Source: Spirochaetales bacterium
GTDB lineage: Bacteria > Spirochaetota > Spirochaetia > Treponematales > UBA12059
Assembly (NCBI GenBank): GCA_016928955.1
Contig: JAFGJV010000048.1
Coordinates: forward strand, 1-64,000
Direction of reading: 5' to 3'
DNA: 64,000 bases
Part shown: one piece after another, positions 33,896 through 42,340 of the stretch
How the letters are laid out: each line of letters opens with the position of its first letter
How positions within the stretch are numbered: the stretch's first letter is position 1
Position numbers and translations under genes: made by a program
The notes under the pieces: generated by a model
The model's database searches: none
What the model was told of the DNA's origin: nothing
What the model saw: the letters and a program-made list of their open reading frames with translations, nothing else

Positions 33896-35092
33896 ATGAG
33901 CGTTAATGAGATTAAAGCCCTGATCGACAGGCTGGCCGCCAAGAAGATCGGGATGTACCACAAGGACTTTCTCCTGACCTGGGAGAAGACCCGCGACGAG
34001 ATAGACGCCACCTTCCTGGTGGCCGACATCCTGCGCGGCATGCGCGACGCCAACGTGAGCCCGCGCGTGTGGCACTCCGGCATAGCCGTGTCCAACTTCC
34101 GCGACAATTCCACCCGCACTCGTTTTTCCTACGCCAGCGCCTGCGACCTTCTGGGCCTGTACGTCCAGGACCTGGACGAGGGCAAGAGCCAGATAGCCCA
34201 CGGCGAGACCGTGCGCGAGACGGCCGCCATGATCAGCTTCCTCACCGAGGCCATAGGCATACGAGACGACATGTACCTGGGAGAGGGCGACCGCTACCAG
34301 CGCGAGGTCGGCTCAGCCCTGGACGCGGCCGTGGCTTCCGGCGTGCTCCCGGACCGGCCCACCGTGGTCAACCTCCAGAGCGACATCGACCACCCTACCC
34401 AGGCCATGGCCGACTTCCTCCACCTGGCCCACCACTTCGGCGGCATCGGCAAGCTCAAGGGCAAGAAAATCGCCATGACCTGGGCGTACTCTCCGTCCTA
34501 CGGCAAGCCCCTGTCCGTGCCCCAGGGCATCATAGGCCTGGCCAGCCGCTTTGGCATGGACATCACCCTGGCCCACCCCGAAGGCTACGACCTCATACCG
34601 GACGTGGTTGCCCTGTCCAAGAAACAGGCGGCGGAGTCCGGCGGCTCCTTCACGCACGTCAATTCCATGGACGATGCCTTCAAGGGCGCGGACATCGTCT
34701 ATCCCAAGAGCTGGGCACCCTTTGACGTCATGCAAAAGCGCGTGCCCCTGCTCAAGGCCGGCGACCAGGCTGGGCTCAAGGACCTGGAAAAAACCTGCCT
34801 TGCCAACAACGCGCGCTTCCAGGACTGGGAGTGCACGGAAGAAAAAATGAAACTGACCAAGGACGGCAAGGCCCTGTACATGCACTGTCTGCCCGCCGAC
34901 ATCACCGGCGTGTCCTGCAAGGCTGGAGAGGTGGCCGCCAGCGTCTTTGAGCGCTACCGCGACGACACCTACCGCGAGGCCGGTTTCAAGCCGTACATCA
35001 TAGCCGCCATGATTCTGCTCGGAAAGCGCAAGGACCCGGCGGCTACCCTGCGCGCCCTCCTGGAAAAGGGCCACCAGCGCGAGACCCTATAG
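33896..35092 (+). CDS. ygeW: YgeW-type carbamoyltransferase
   Basis: 398 residues (E. coli YgeW about 396), a knotted-fold transcarbamylase. DNSTRTRFSYASACDLLG has the STRTR carbamoyl-phosphate loop, DHPTQAMADFLHL the second active-site block, and MHCLPADI the HCLP motif. In purine degradation it would run in the phosphorolytic direction, releasing carbamoyl phosphate from a ureido intermediate. No carbamate kinase is in the window to harvest the ATP. The start has GGAGG at 33885-33889. It is the last gene of the locus. Confidence 0.9.
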   Translation: MSVNEIKALIDRLAAKKIGMYHKDFLLTWEKTRDEIDATFLVADILRGMRDANVSPRVWHSGIAVSNFRDNSTRTRFSYASACDLLGLYVQDLDEGKSQIAHGETVRETAAMISFLTEAIGIRDDMYLGEGDRYQREVGSALDAAVASGVLPDRPTVVNLQSDIDHPTQAMADFLHLAHHFGGIGKLKGKKIAMTWAYSPSYGKPLSVPQGIIGLASRFGMDITLAHPEGYDLIPDVVALSKKQAAESGGSFTHVNSMDDAFKGADIVYPKSWAPFDVMQKRVPLLKAGDQAGLKDLEKTCLANNARFQDWECTEEKMKLTKDGKALYMHCLPADITGVSCKAGEVAASVFERYRDDTYREAGFKPYIIAAMILLGKRKDPAATLRALLEKGHQRETL

Positions 35093-35097
35093 TTTGT

Positions 35098-35130
35098 CCG
35101 GGAGAGGAACCCTCGCGGTTCCCCTCCCGG
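35098..35130 (+). terminator. Stem-loop ending the purine locus
   Basis: CCGGGAG-A-GGAACC pairs with GGTTCC-C-CTCCCGG around a 5-base loop, 5 bases after the ygeW stop. There is no U-tract, so termination may be inefficient or the hairpin may protect the 3' end. Confidence 0.55.
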
Positions 35131-35170
35131 CCCCTTCCTTCCGCTCTGTCCGTGCCGCCACAACAAGCGC

Positions 35171-35199
35171 TGGCGCTGGCCTACCCAAGGCACTATGCT
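35171..35199 (+). promoter_or_regulatory. Putative leaderless promoter of the diguanylate cyclase gene
   Basis: TATGCT (35194-35199) lies six bases before ATG 35206; the stretch TATGCTGGG-N2-C-ATG is the same arrangement seen at polA. The -35 position (TGGCGC) is a poor match. Confidence 0.35.
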
Positions 35200-35205
35200 G
35201 GGAAC

Positions 35206-37170
35206 ATGCCCCTTGCTCCCGCTAGCCACGGCACCCCCAAACACGGCGCGCGCGCCGCCCTGACTCCCCTTCTTTCCCAGAGGAGCGTCCTGCCCCTTGC
35301 CCTGGTCCTTGCCGCCCTGGCCACCCTGCTCGTGGTTGGCTACACCTCGCTGGAGACGGGCAGGCAGGCCGTGCTGCGCGACCAGGAAGCCAGTATGGCA
35401 GAGCTGTGCGAGAGCCTTGCCCACTCCGTCGAGCGTCTGTGGCTGGAGCCCCATGCGGCCGCCCTGGAGCGGCTCGCCGCCAGCCCGGTGCTCCGCCGCC
35501 GTATTTCCGGCTCCGCCGGCCAGGATGAGCTCTTTGCCGAGTGGGCCGCCGCCATGAACGTCCTTCCGGACGTGTATTTCATCTACTACGGCCTGGAAGA
35601 CGGGTCCATTGAGCATTATCCGCCCCTTGACCTGCCTCCGGGTTTTGATCCGCGCCTGCGGCCCTGGTACGCGGAAGGAAAAGCGTCCGTATCTGCGGCG
35701 TGGACGAACCCGTACGCCGAGATCATCACCGGGGAGTCAGTGTCCAGCGCCGTGCGGTCCCTGGCCAACGACGCGGGGGCCGTGGTCGGCGTGTTCTCCA
35801 TGGACGTTACCCTGTCGGGCATCCAGGACATACTCCGCCGCCTGTCCCTGCCCTTCGGGGGCGCGTGCTACCTCATGCAGGCCAACGGCGCCCTGCTCGC
35901 CTCGTCCGATGCCGAAGCGTCCCAGTTGTCCAGGATCGTCCAGCTCTGCGTTCAGCAGCCTCAGGCCGACGCGTCGCATGTCCATGAGGGCGTGTACGTC
36001 ACGATATCCGGCGCTCTTTCCAACGGCTGGCGCCTGGCCCTGGCCGCCCCCCAGCGGTCCCTGGGCGCGTCGCTGGATCCCATCCGCAGCCTTGTGTCTC
36101 TGTCCCTGATAGCCTTTGCAGCGTGCTCCGTGGCCGCCATCGTCGTCATGGGCGTCCTTACGGAAAAACGCACAGCGCGCCTGTCGGCCTATTTCGACGC
36201 CATGGCCGACCCGTCCGCCCCCCTGCGCACCCTGTTCACCGGCTCAGATGAGTACGCCGCCCTCAACGCGCGCTTTAACGACGCGGTCTCGCGTGCCCGG
36301 GCATCTGAGGCCGACCGGCTTGAGAAGGAACGCGTGTACCGCCGCCTGTTCGAAAACGCCCCCATAGGTTTTTTCGTCACCGGCGTGGACGGCTGCATTT
36401 CGTATTTCAACCAACGGCTCGGTAAGCTGCTGGATTACACGCCCGAGCAGGCGGCAGCTCTTAAGAACGTCAGCATAATATACGCGAATCCCGCGGACCG
36501 CGCTCGCATGCTGTCCGTCCTGAAGGCTACGGGCACGGTCACCGATTTCCACGTGCGCTTGAAGACACGGCTCGGCCACGTGGTATGGACGTCCATGAAC
36601 GCCGTGCCCATCGACCTGCCGGAGGGAGGCAAGGGACTGGCCGGCTTCATCACGGACATCAGCGGCCTGGTGAGCGAACGCGACAGGCAGGCAGTCCTCG
36701 CCGCCACCGATCCCCTCACCGGCCTGGCCAACCGACGCTCGCTTGAGAGCGCCCTTGCCGCCTGCATCCGGTCAGCCACGGGTTCCTGCGCCCTCATCCT
36801 CCTTGACCTGGACGGGTTCAAGGAACTGAACGACACCCTGGGCCACGAGGCAGGCGACGCCGCCCTCAGGACCTTTGCCGCCCTGGTCAAGGGTGTCCTC
36901 AGAAAAAACGACCTCTTGGTCCGTTACGGTGGCGACGAGTTTGTTGTTCTGTTGCCGGAAGCCGGCCCGAAACAGGCCAGGGACGCCGCGGCCCGCATCT
37001 CGGAAGCCCTGGCGGGCGCCCGCGTGCACGGCTACGACGCGCCCATGCCCGGCGTCAGCTCCGGCTTGGTCACCTGGAAAGCCGGGCAGCGGCTGCCCGA
37101 GGACGTGCTTAAGCTGGCTGACAAGCGCTTGTATACGACCAAACGGTCGCGCAAAAAGGACTCGCCGTAG
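35206..37170 (+). CDS. Membrane sensor diguanylate cyclase (CACHE-like, PAS, GGDEF)
   Basis: 654 residues. One membrane helix near the N-terminus (VLPLALVLAALATLLVVGYTS) and a second near residue 300 (LIAFAACSVAAIVVMGVL) bracket a periplasmic double-CACHE-like sensor (DPRLRPWYAEGKASVSAAWTNPY). A PAS domain (about 380-490, RRLFENAPIGFFVTGVDG) and a C-terminal GGDEF domain follow, with DPLTGLANRRSLE and the intact RYGGDEF motif near 575. It should make cyclic di-GMP. An RxxD inhibitory site was not seen at the usual place. A GTG at 35152 could start it earlier; ATG 35206 is preferred because a -10 element sits six bases before it. Confidence 0.88.
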   Translation: MPLAPASHGTPKHGARAALTPLLSQRSVLPLALVLAALATLLVVGYTSLETGRQAVLRDQEASMAELCESLAHSVERLWLEPHAAALERLAASPVLRRRISGSAGQDELFAEWAAAMNVLPDVYFIYYGLEDGSIEHYPPLDLPPGFDPRLRPWYAEGKASVSAAWTNPYAEIITGESVSSAVRSLANDAGAVVGVFSMDVTLSGIQDILRRLSLPFGGACYLMQANGALLASSDAEASQLSRIVQLCVQQPQADASHVHEGVYVTISGALSNGWRLALAAPQRSLGASLDPIRSLVSLSLIAFAACSVAAIVVMGVLTEKRTARLSAYFDAMADPSAPLRTLFTGSDEYAALNARFNDAVSRARASEADRLEKERVYRRLFENAPIGFFVTGVDGCISYFNQRLGKLLDYTPEQAAALKNVSIIYANPADRARMLSVLKATGTVTDFHVRLKTRLGHVVWTSMNAVPIDLPEGGKGLAGFITDISGLVSERDRQAVLAATDPLTGLANRRSLESALAACIRSATGSCALILLDLDGFKELNDTLGHEAGDAALRTFAALVKGVLRKNDLLVRYGGDEFVVLLPEAGPKQARDAAARISEALAGARVHGYDAPMPGVSSGLVTWKAGQRLPEDVLKLADKRLYTTKRSRKKDSP

Positions 37171-37265
37171 GTTCCGCGCCCTCTGGCGCGCTATACTCAA
37201 CAAGACGAGCGCTGGGCCAAACGTGGCCCGAGCAGGCGGCCTGACACAGGCCCGGGAGGAATGAC

Positions 37266-38924
37266 ATGATGCGAGGAAGTAAGGCTCTGTTTCTGGCCGC
37301 CATCGCGTGTGCCGGCGTGCTGGCATCAGCCCAGGAAGCGCTTGCGCCGAGCTCCAGGGTAGCCAAGGTAACCGTGTATTCCGACCGCGCCTTGGTTACG
37401 CGCCAGGCCGAGCTGGCCCTCCCCAAGGGCGAGTCGACCGTGCTGTTCTCGAATCTGCCGGCCGCCCTTGACCCGTCCAGCGTGCAGGTAAGCGGTACGG
37501 GCGCTTTCACCCTCAGGGACGTCCGCGTGGCGTCGCGCCAGCTCAGCCGGGACGTGTCTGCCCAGCTCAAGGCCCTGGAGGACGAAAAACGCCGCCAGGA
37601 AGCCATGCTGGGCGCCGTCAACGACAGCATAAAGGAGGCCGAAGCCGAGCGCCTGTTCCTGGCCGAGATGGTCAAGCGGCTGACGTCTAACGCCGGCGAC
37701 TCGGAAGCCCTGCCCATGGACACGGCCGCGTGGGCCAAGATGCTGGACTTCCAGCGCTCCCGCAACGAGGCCATCAACGCCGACCTCCGCGAAGCCCGCG
37801 CCAAACTGCCCGCCATACAGGCCGAGATAGACCGCCTGGCCAGGGAAATACGCGCCCTGGGTTCCGGCGTTCGGCTGTCGGTATACGAAGTGGAACTGGT
37901 CCTGGACGCGGCCTCGGCAGCCAAGGCGTCGATCGAGCTGTCCTACCTGGTGGCCGGCCCGTCGTGGCGGCCTGACTACGTGCTGCGCGCAAACTCGGCG
38001 GACGGGTCCTTGAGCGTGCAGTACCGGGCCCTGGTCCGCCAGAACACGGGAGAGGACTGGACCAACGCGGCCATGCAGCTGTCCACGGCCAGACCCCAGA
38101 CAGGCGGTAGCCTTCCCGAACTGTATCCGTGGTACGTGGACGTGTACCAGCCCCGGGTCCTAAGCAAGTCATCAGCGTCCAGAGGGGCTGAAGAGGCTCC
38201 CGCGCCGGCCGCCGCGGCGTATATGGACCTGTACGCAGAGCAGGAGTCCGCCGAACCCCCAATGGAAACGGCCACAGCCAGGGCGGACAGCGGCGCCACC
38301 GCGGTGCTGTTCTCCATAGCGGGAACCACCACCCTGGCGTCTGACAACAAGGAACGCACGCTGACCGTGGCCATGCTCAACCTGAGCGCCGCCTACTCAT
38401 GGGCCGCCGTTCCAAAATTGTCGCCCTACGCCTATTACCGTGCCGATGTGACCAACGGTTCCGACTATCCCTTCCTGGCCGGGCCCACCCATGTGTACGT
38501 GGACGGTTCGTACGTTGCCGACGCGGACATGCCCGCGGTGCCCACGGGCGGGTCCTTCCGCTGCGACCTGGGCATAGACGAGGCTGTCAGCGTGGAGCGC
38601 GAGCTGGTGAAAAAATTTGACGAGACCACAGGCCTGGTGTCCAAGAAGAGCAAGACCACCTGGGAATACAAGCTGACCGTCAAGAACGGCAATCGTCGGG
38701 ACGTGGTCGTGGAGCTGTCCGACCAGCTGCCCGTGTCCGTCAACGAGCAGATTGTCATCAAGCTGCTCGCGCCCGCCTACACCAAGGACACGGACACGCT
38801 CACCAGGGACGAGCGCGGCATCTTCACTTGGAAACTGTCCCTGGCGCCCGGCAAGGAAAGCTCGGTCACCTTGTCCTTCAGCGCCGAGTACCCAAAGGAC
38901 GTGGAGGTCACCGGACTGGAGTAG
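37266..38924 (+). CDS. Secreted DUF4140/DUF4139 protein (mucoidy-inhibitor-like)
   Basis: 552 residues. It begins with a signal peptide (MMRGSKALFLAAIACAGVLASAQ). Then come an N-terminal DUF4140-like region (VAKVTVYSDRALVTRQAELALPKGESTVLFSNLP), a coiled coil of about 100 residues, and the DUF4139 body (LSYLVAGPSWRPDYVLRAN, NTGEDWTNAAMQLSTARP, the C-terminal TWEYKLTVKNGNRRDVVVELSDQLPVS). The molecular function of this family is unknown; it is predicted to be periplasmic or surface-associated. GGGAGGAATG precedes tandem ATG codons. Confidence 0.85.
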   Translation: MMRGSKALFLAAIACAGVLASAQEALAPSSRVAKVTVYSDRALVTRQAELALPKGESTVLFSNLPAALDPSSVQVSGTGAFTLRDVRVASRQLSRDVSAQLKALEDEKRRQEAMLGAVNDSIKEAEAERLFLAEMVKRLTSNAGDSEALPMDTAAWAKMLDFQRSRNEAINADLREARAKLPAIQAEIDRLAREIRALGSGVRLSVYEVELVLDAASAAKASIELSYLVAGPSWRPDYVLRANSADGSLSVQYRALVRQNTGEDWTNAAMQLSTARPQTGGSLPELYPWYVDVYQPRVLSKSSASRGAEEAPAPAAAAYMDLYAEQESAEPPMETATARADSGATAVLFSIAGTTTLASDNKERTLTVAMLNLSAAYSWAAVPKLSPYAYYRADVTNGSDYPFLAGPTHVYVDGSYVADADMPAVPTGGSFRCDLGIDEAVSVERELVKKFDETTGLVSKKSKTTWEYKLTVKNGNRRDVVVELSDQLPVSVNEQIVIKLLAPAYTKDTDTLTRDERGIFTWKLSLAPGKESSVTLSFSAEYPKDVEVTGLE

Positions 38925-38953
38925 CCGGGGGATTTTTTCACCGAACGGCAAGC

Positions 38954-38983
38954 GCCCGGGCCCTCTGGCCCGGGCTTTTTTTT
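38954..38983 (+). terminator. Rho-independent terminator after the DUF4139 gene
   Basis: GCCCGGGCC pairs with GGCCCGGGC over a 4-base loop, followed by eight T. This is the clearest terminator in the window. Confidence 0.9.
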
Positions 38984-39018
38984 CTCTTGGCAATTTTGGA
39001 CGTTCCCGCATGGTTTTC

Positions 39019-39047
39019 TTGACCGCTATACATCTGTATAGTAGTAT
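39019..39047 (+). promoter_or_regulatory. Promoter with spacer palindrome ahead of the DNA-repair pair
   Basis: TTGACC (39019-39024), 17 bases, TAGTAT (39042-39047). The spacer holds CTATAC-ATCT-GTATAG (39026-39041), a perfect palindrome that could bind an SOS-type or other repressor. Confidence 0.55.
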
Positions 39048-39103
39048 GGGGTCGGGAAGGCCGCTCAGCATCTGGCTCCATTCCGCCTTCCACCGGGGGC
39101 TGC

Positions 39104-40522
39104 ATGGACCTGGCAGGCAAAATATCCATACTGGCTGACGCGGCCAAGTACGACGCGTCCTGCTCAACCTCGGGCAGCGCCCGGTCCAACAAGGGCGGCG
39201 TGGGCAATGCGGCCGTGGGCGGCATCTGCCACGCATGGTCCGCTGACGGGCGCTGCGTTGCCCTCCTCAAGGTGCTCTTGTCAAACGCCTGCGCGTACGA
39301 TTGCGCCTACTGCGTGAACCGGCGCTCCAACGACGTTCCCCGCACGGGCTTTGAGCCTGAGGAACTGGTGCGGCTGGTCATGGATTTCTACCGGCGCAAC
39401 TACATAGAGGGCGCCCTGCTGTCGTCTGGCGTGATCGGCTGTCCGGACGCCACCATGGAACGGCTCATAGCGGTGGCAAAAACCCTCCGGGTACGCGAGC
39501 GCTTCAACGGTTACCTGCATCTCAAGGCCATACCGGGAGCGTCTGAGCGCCTCGTGCTTGAGGCCGCGCGCTGGGCGGACCGCCTGTCCGTCAACATAGA
39601 GCTACCCAGCGCGGCCAGCCTCAGGGCCGTGGCTTCCGACAAGACCCCAGCGGCCATTTTTGGTCCCATGCGCGTTTTGGCCAGGGCAGGCGGCTTTGAG
39701 CCCCGCCGCCTGCCGGCCACATCGGCCCAGCCCGCCGTCCCGCTGCAAGACTCGCCGGCTGAAACGCCCGTTTCCTTCCACTCCCAGCTTCCGGCCGTAT
39801 CGCACGCAGTACGGGATATCCGTCCCATGGAAGGCGGGGCCGACCTGCCGGCCCGGGCATCCGTCATGGACGCGCGGGCATTGCGGCGGAGGGATCCCGG
39901 CGCCGCCGTCCTGCCAGCCGGCCAGACCACGCAAATGGTCGTAGGAGCCAGCCCGGAAAGCGACCTCCACATACTGACCCTGGCGGAAAACCTCTACCTG
40001 GCCTATGACGTCAGGCGCGTGTATTATTCCGCGTTCGTGCCCACCGGCGGGGATTCACGCGTGCCCGCGCTGGCCGGCCCTCCCTTGGTGCGGGAGCATC
40101 GTTTATACCAGGCTGACTGGCTGTTCCGTTTTTACGGATACTCGGCGGCCGAGGTCCTGGATCCCCTCCATCCCAACCTGGATCCATCCATTGATCCCAA
40201 GGCCGCGTGGGCTCTCAGGCATTTGGAACGCTTTCCCGTGGACGCGAATACCGCCGACTACCGGGAACTGCTGCGCGTGCCCGGCATAGGACCGCGGAGC
40301 GCATCACGGATAGTGCGGGCCCGCAGGCTGGCCCGGCTTTCGCCCTCTGCCCTGAAAGGCCTGGGTGTCGTCATGAAGCGTGCCCGGTGGTTTGTCAGCT
40401 GCTCGGGCACCATGGCCGTGGACGCGGGACGGGTGCTGGACAGACCCGACGCGCTTGCGTCGTTGTTGCGGGACGGCGCAGACACCCTGCTCGAACCCCT
40501 CCAGCTGGAGTTCGCGTTTTGA
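39104..40522 (+). CDS. Radical SAM protein linked to DNA modification/repair (TIGR03916-like)
   Basis: 472 residues. The cluster-binding motif is CAYDCAYC (CxxxCxxC), within LLSNACAYDCAYCVNRRSND. The core (LLSSGVIGCPDATMERL, LKAIPGASERLV, ADRLSVNIELPS) matches the family often annotated as a putative DNA modification/repair radical SAM protein. A C-terminal helix-hairpin-helix follows (YRELLRVPGIGPRSASRIVRARR), consistent with DNA binding. The next gene is its usual partner and overlaps the stop codon. The chemistry carried out is not known. Confidence 0.87.
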   Translation: MDLAGKISILADAAKYDASCSTSGSARSNKGGVGNAAVGGICHAWSADGRCVALLKVLLSNACAYDCAYCVNRRSNDVPRTGFEPEELVRLVMDFYRRNYIEGALLSSGVIGCPDATMERLIAVAKTLRVRERFNGYLHLKAIPGASERLVLEAARWADRLSVNIELPSAASLRAVASDKTPAAIFGPMRVLARAGGFEPRRLPATSAQPAVPLQDSPAETPVSFHSQLPAVSHAVRDIRPMEGGADLPARASVMDARALRRRDPGAAVLPAGQTTQMVVGASPESDLHILTLAENLYLAYDVRRVYYSAFVPTGGDSRVPALAGPPLVREHRLYQADWLFRFYGYSAAEVLDPLHPNLDPSIDPKAAWALRHLERFPVDANTADYRELLRVPGIGPRSASRIVRARRLARLSPSALKGLGVVMKRARWFVSCSGTMAVDAGRVLDRPDALASLLRDGADTLLEPLQLEFAF

Positions 40523-41343
40523 GCGATACGGGCCGGGGCCAGCCAGACGCGGTCCTTTTGCATGACGGGAGCTTTTCCTGTTTTCTGTGCGCGGTGGCGG
40601 AATGCCTCAACGCGGCCATGGCCGGCGGACGGCCACCGGCAGTGCGGTCGGCCGGTGGACCAGCTGGACTCTTTGAAAATCCCGTGCCGGTTGCCCGGGA
40701 CGACGCCAGGGCGGCGGTCCTGTGGAAACGACTCTGCTCCAGGGCCGGGGACGCGAGCATGCGGCTCGTGTTTGAGGCCTTCTGTTCCGACAGGCCGGGC
40801 GCTGACAGCTCAGCCGCCGTGGCCGTATGCAGGCTGTGGCGGGAAGGCCCCCGGGCCCTGTCCGACCTGGCCGCGGCCGACATGCTGGAGCTAGAGAAAG
40901 CCTCGGCCCGCTCGAGGGCTGAAGCCCATCTGATAAGCGGGCTGGTCCGTTTTTCGGAGCTGGCGGACGGTTCCTGGTACGCGTCCGTACGGCCGTCCTG
41001 CGACGTCCTGCCGCTCATAGGCGACCACTTCTCGGCCCGCTTCCCGGACGCGCTCTGGGCCATCCATGACCTGGGTAGGGGCAGCGCCCTCGTCCACGAG
41101 GCGGGCGCGCCGTGGGTCCTGGCCCGGTCTTTCTCGTTTACCGCCGAGGAGGAGGCCCAGGCTAGTGGAGGCGTGCCGCCCTACTCGGCCGCCGAGCGTG
41201 AGCTCAGGCACGCATGGTCCCGGTACTTTGACGCCGTGGCGATCCAAGAACGCAGCAACCCTCGGCTCCAGGCCGGACACATGCCAAAACGCTACTGGGC
41301 TGACCTCCCCGAGATGAACGATGCCCCGGAAGGGAGTCAGTAG
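40519..41343 (+). CDS. TIGR03915-like putative DNA metabolism protein
   Basis: 274 residues. It begins with the family's typical N-terminus (AVLLHDGSFSCFLCAVAECL), contains LEKASARSRAEAHLISGLVRFSEL and PLIGDHFSARFPDALWAIHDLGR in the middle, and ends MPKRYWADLPEM. This family is almost always adjacent to the radical SAM protein, and some versions are fused to uracil-DNA glycosylase; no glycosylase domain is present here. The start is taken as TTG overlapping the upstream stop, with GGAG at 40507-40510. Its end overlaps the convergent lipoprotein gene by 7 bases. Confidence 0.82.
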   Translation: MSDTGRGQPDAVLLHDGSFSCFLCAVAECLNAAMAGGRPPAVRSAGGPAGLFENPVPVARDDARAAVLWKRLCSRAGDASMRLVFEAFCSDRPGADSSAAVAVCRLWREGPRALSDLAAADMLELEKASARSRAEAHLISGLVRFSELADGSWYASVRPSCDVLPLIGDHFSARFPDALWAIHDLGRGSALVHEAGAPWVLARSFSFTAEEEAQASGGVPPYSAAERELRHAWSRYFDAVAIQERSNPRLQAGHMPKRYWADLPEMNDAPEGSQ

Positions 41344-41864
41344 CTCAGGTCCCAGCCCCGGGCCAGCCCGGTACGCTTGAGCTCGCCCGCAAAGCGCTCC
41401 AGGCCTCTTCTGTCCATGGTCCTGAATTCCGCGTATTGCCGCGCGACGCCGTCCTGGCCCATGACGAACTCCACGACCAGGGCTTCCGGCAACAGCGTGA
41501 TGGTGTCGGCGCCCACGGTAAAGCCCATGTTAAGACGCCGGCGCTGGAACGGCTCGGCGGTCTTGATATCCACCGGCTCCAGGGCGGTAATGGTGTAACG
41601 GCCGGGTTTCAAGCCGGAAATGAGGACGTAGTCGGTATTGGTTCTCAGCTCGGCGTATTGCCCGTCTGAATAGTGTATCCGGTAGGCCGTATCCCAGACG
41701 GATCCCTTGCCGTTTTCCACCGTTACCTTTATGGCCAGGACCCCGGTGCCGTCCTGAATCAGGGGCGACGTGGCGCAGGACCCTACCAGCACGGCCAGCA
41801 CAGCCAGCATGACTGCGCCGATAAGCTCGCTTGTGTGCAGGTTTTTTTTCTGTGACGCTCGCAT
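41337..41864 (-). CDS. Small hypothetical lipoprotein
   Basis: 175 residues with a lipoprotein signal (IGAVMLAVLAVLVGSCATS, lipobox VGSC). The rest is a beta-rich domain of about 140 residues (GTGVLAIKVTVENGKGSVWDTAYRIHY, LKPGRYTITALEPV) that may be an immunoglobulin-like or carboxypeptidase-regulatory-like fold. No family was recognised with confidence. Of the two near ATGs, 41864 is preferred because GGAGG is then 10 bases upstream. It lies just downstream of the NUDIX gene on the same strand. Confidence 0.65.
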   Translation of the reverse strand: MRASQKKNLHTSELIGAVMLAVLAVLVGSCATSPLIQDGTGVLAIKVTVENGKGSVWDTAYRIHYSDGQYAELRTNTDYVLISGLKPGRYTITALEPVDIKTAEPFQRRRLNMGFTVGADTITLLPEALVVEFVMGQDGVARQYAEFRTMDRRGLERFAGELKRTGLARGWDLSY

Positions 41865-41869
41865 TGTTG

Positions 41870-42274
41870 TCATTCCTCCAGATTTCCGCCGAGCAGGGCA
41901 GTCACCGTTGGCCGGTCGGCGGGAGCCCACACCAGGGAACCAAGGGCCGTCCTGGGCAGCCACAGCATGGCCGCGTGCTCGCGCGGCACGGGCTGGCCCC
42001 CTGCCAGGCGGCACGGCAGGGTCAGGAGCCTGACCTGGCGCTCGCCCGAGTCCCAGACCACATCCTCAAGGGGTGGGCCAACGACACGGATTTCGCAGGA
42101 AAACTCTTCCCGCATTTCCCGCTCCAGGGCTTCGGCCGGCGACTCGCCTGGCTCCACCTTGCCACCCGGAAATTCCCATACCAGGGGCTGGGACATGAGC
42201 TCAGACCTCAGGGCGCAGAGCACGCCCCGCTCGTCTTCCAGGACGGCTCCGACCACGGTGATGATTGGCTTCAC
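41870..42274 (-). CDS. NUDIX hydrolase, MutT-like
   Basis: 134 residues. The complete Nudix box is present in GGKVEPGESPAEALEREMREEF (split as GG, E, REMREEF), following WEFPGG, as in the (d)CTP/8-oxo-dGTP group of MutT proteins. The likely role is sanitising oxidised nucleotides. GTG 42274 is chosen because a TTGCCC/TAAGGT promoter ends 8 bases upstream and the protein then begins at the first beta strand (KPIITVVGAVLED). A TTG further upstream would add 19 unconserved residues. Confidence 0.82.
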   Translation of the reverse strand: MKPIITVVGAVLEDERGVLCALRSELMSQPLVWEFPGGKVEPGESPAEALEREMREEFSCEIRVVGPPLEDVVWDSGERQVRLLTLPCRLAGGQPVPREHAAMLWLPRTALGSLVWAPADRPTVTALLGGNLEE

Positions 42275-42282
42275 GGCGCCAT

Positions 42283-42311
42283 ACCTTAGCACGGAGGGCG
42301 CCAGGGGGCAA
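42283..42311 (-). promoter_or_regulatory. Putative promoter of the NUDIX gene
   Basis: On the minus strand, TTGCCC (42306-42311), 17 bases, TAAGGT (42283-42288), then 8 bases to the GTG start. The transcript would be leaderless or nearly so. Confidence 0.45.
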
Positions 42312-42340
42312 GGAAAAGAGTCTGCACGCAATATGGACGT

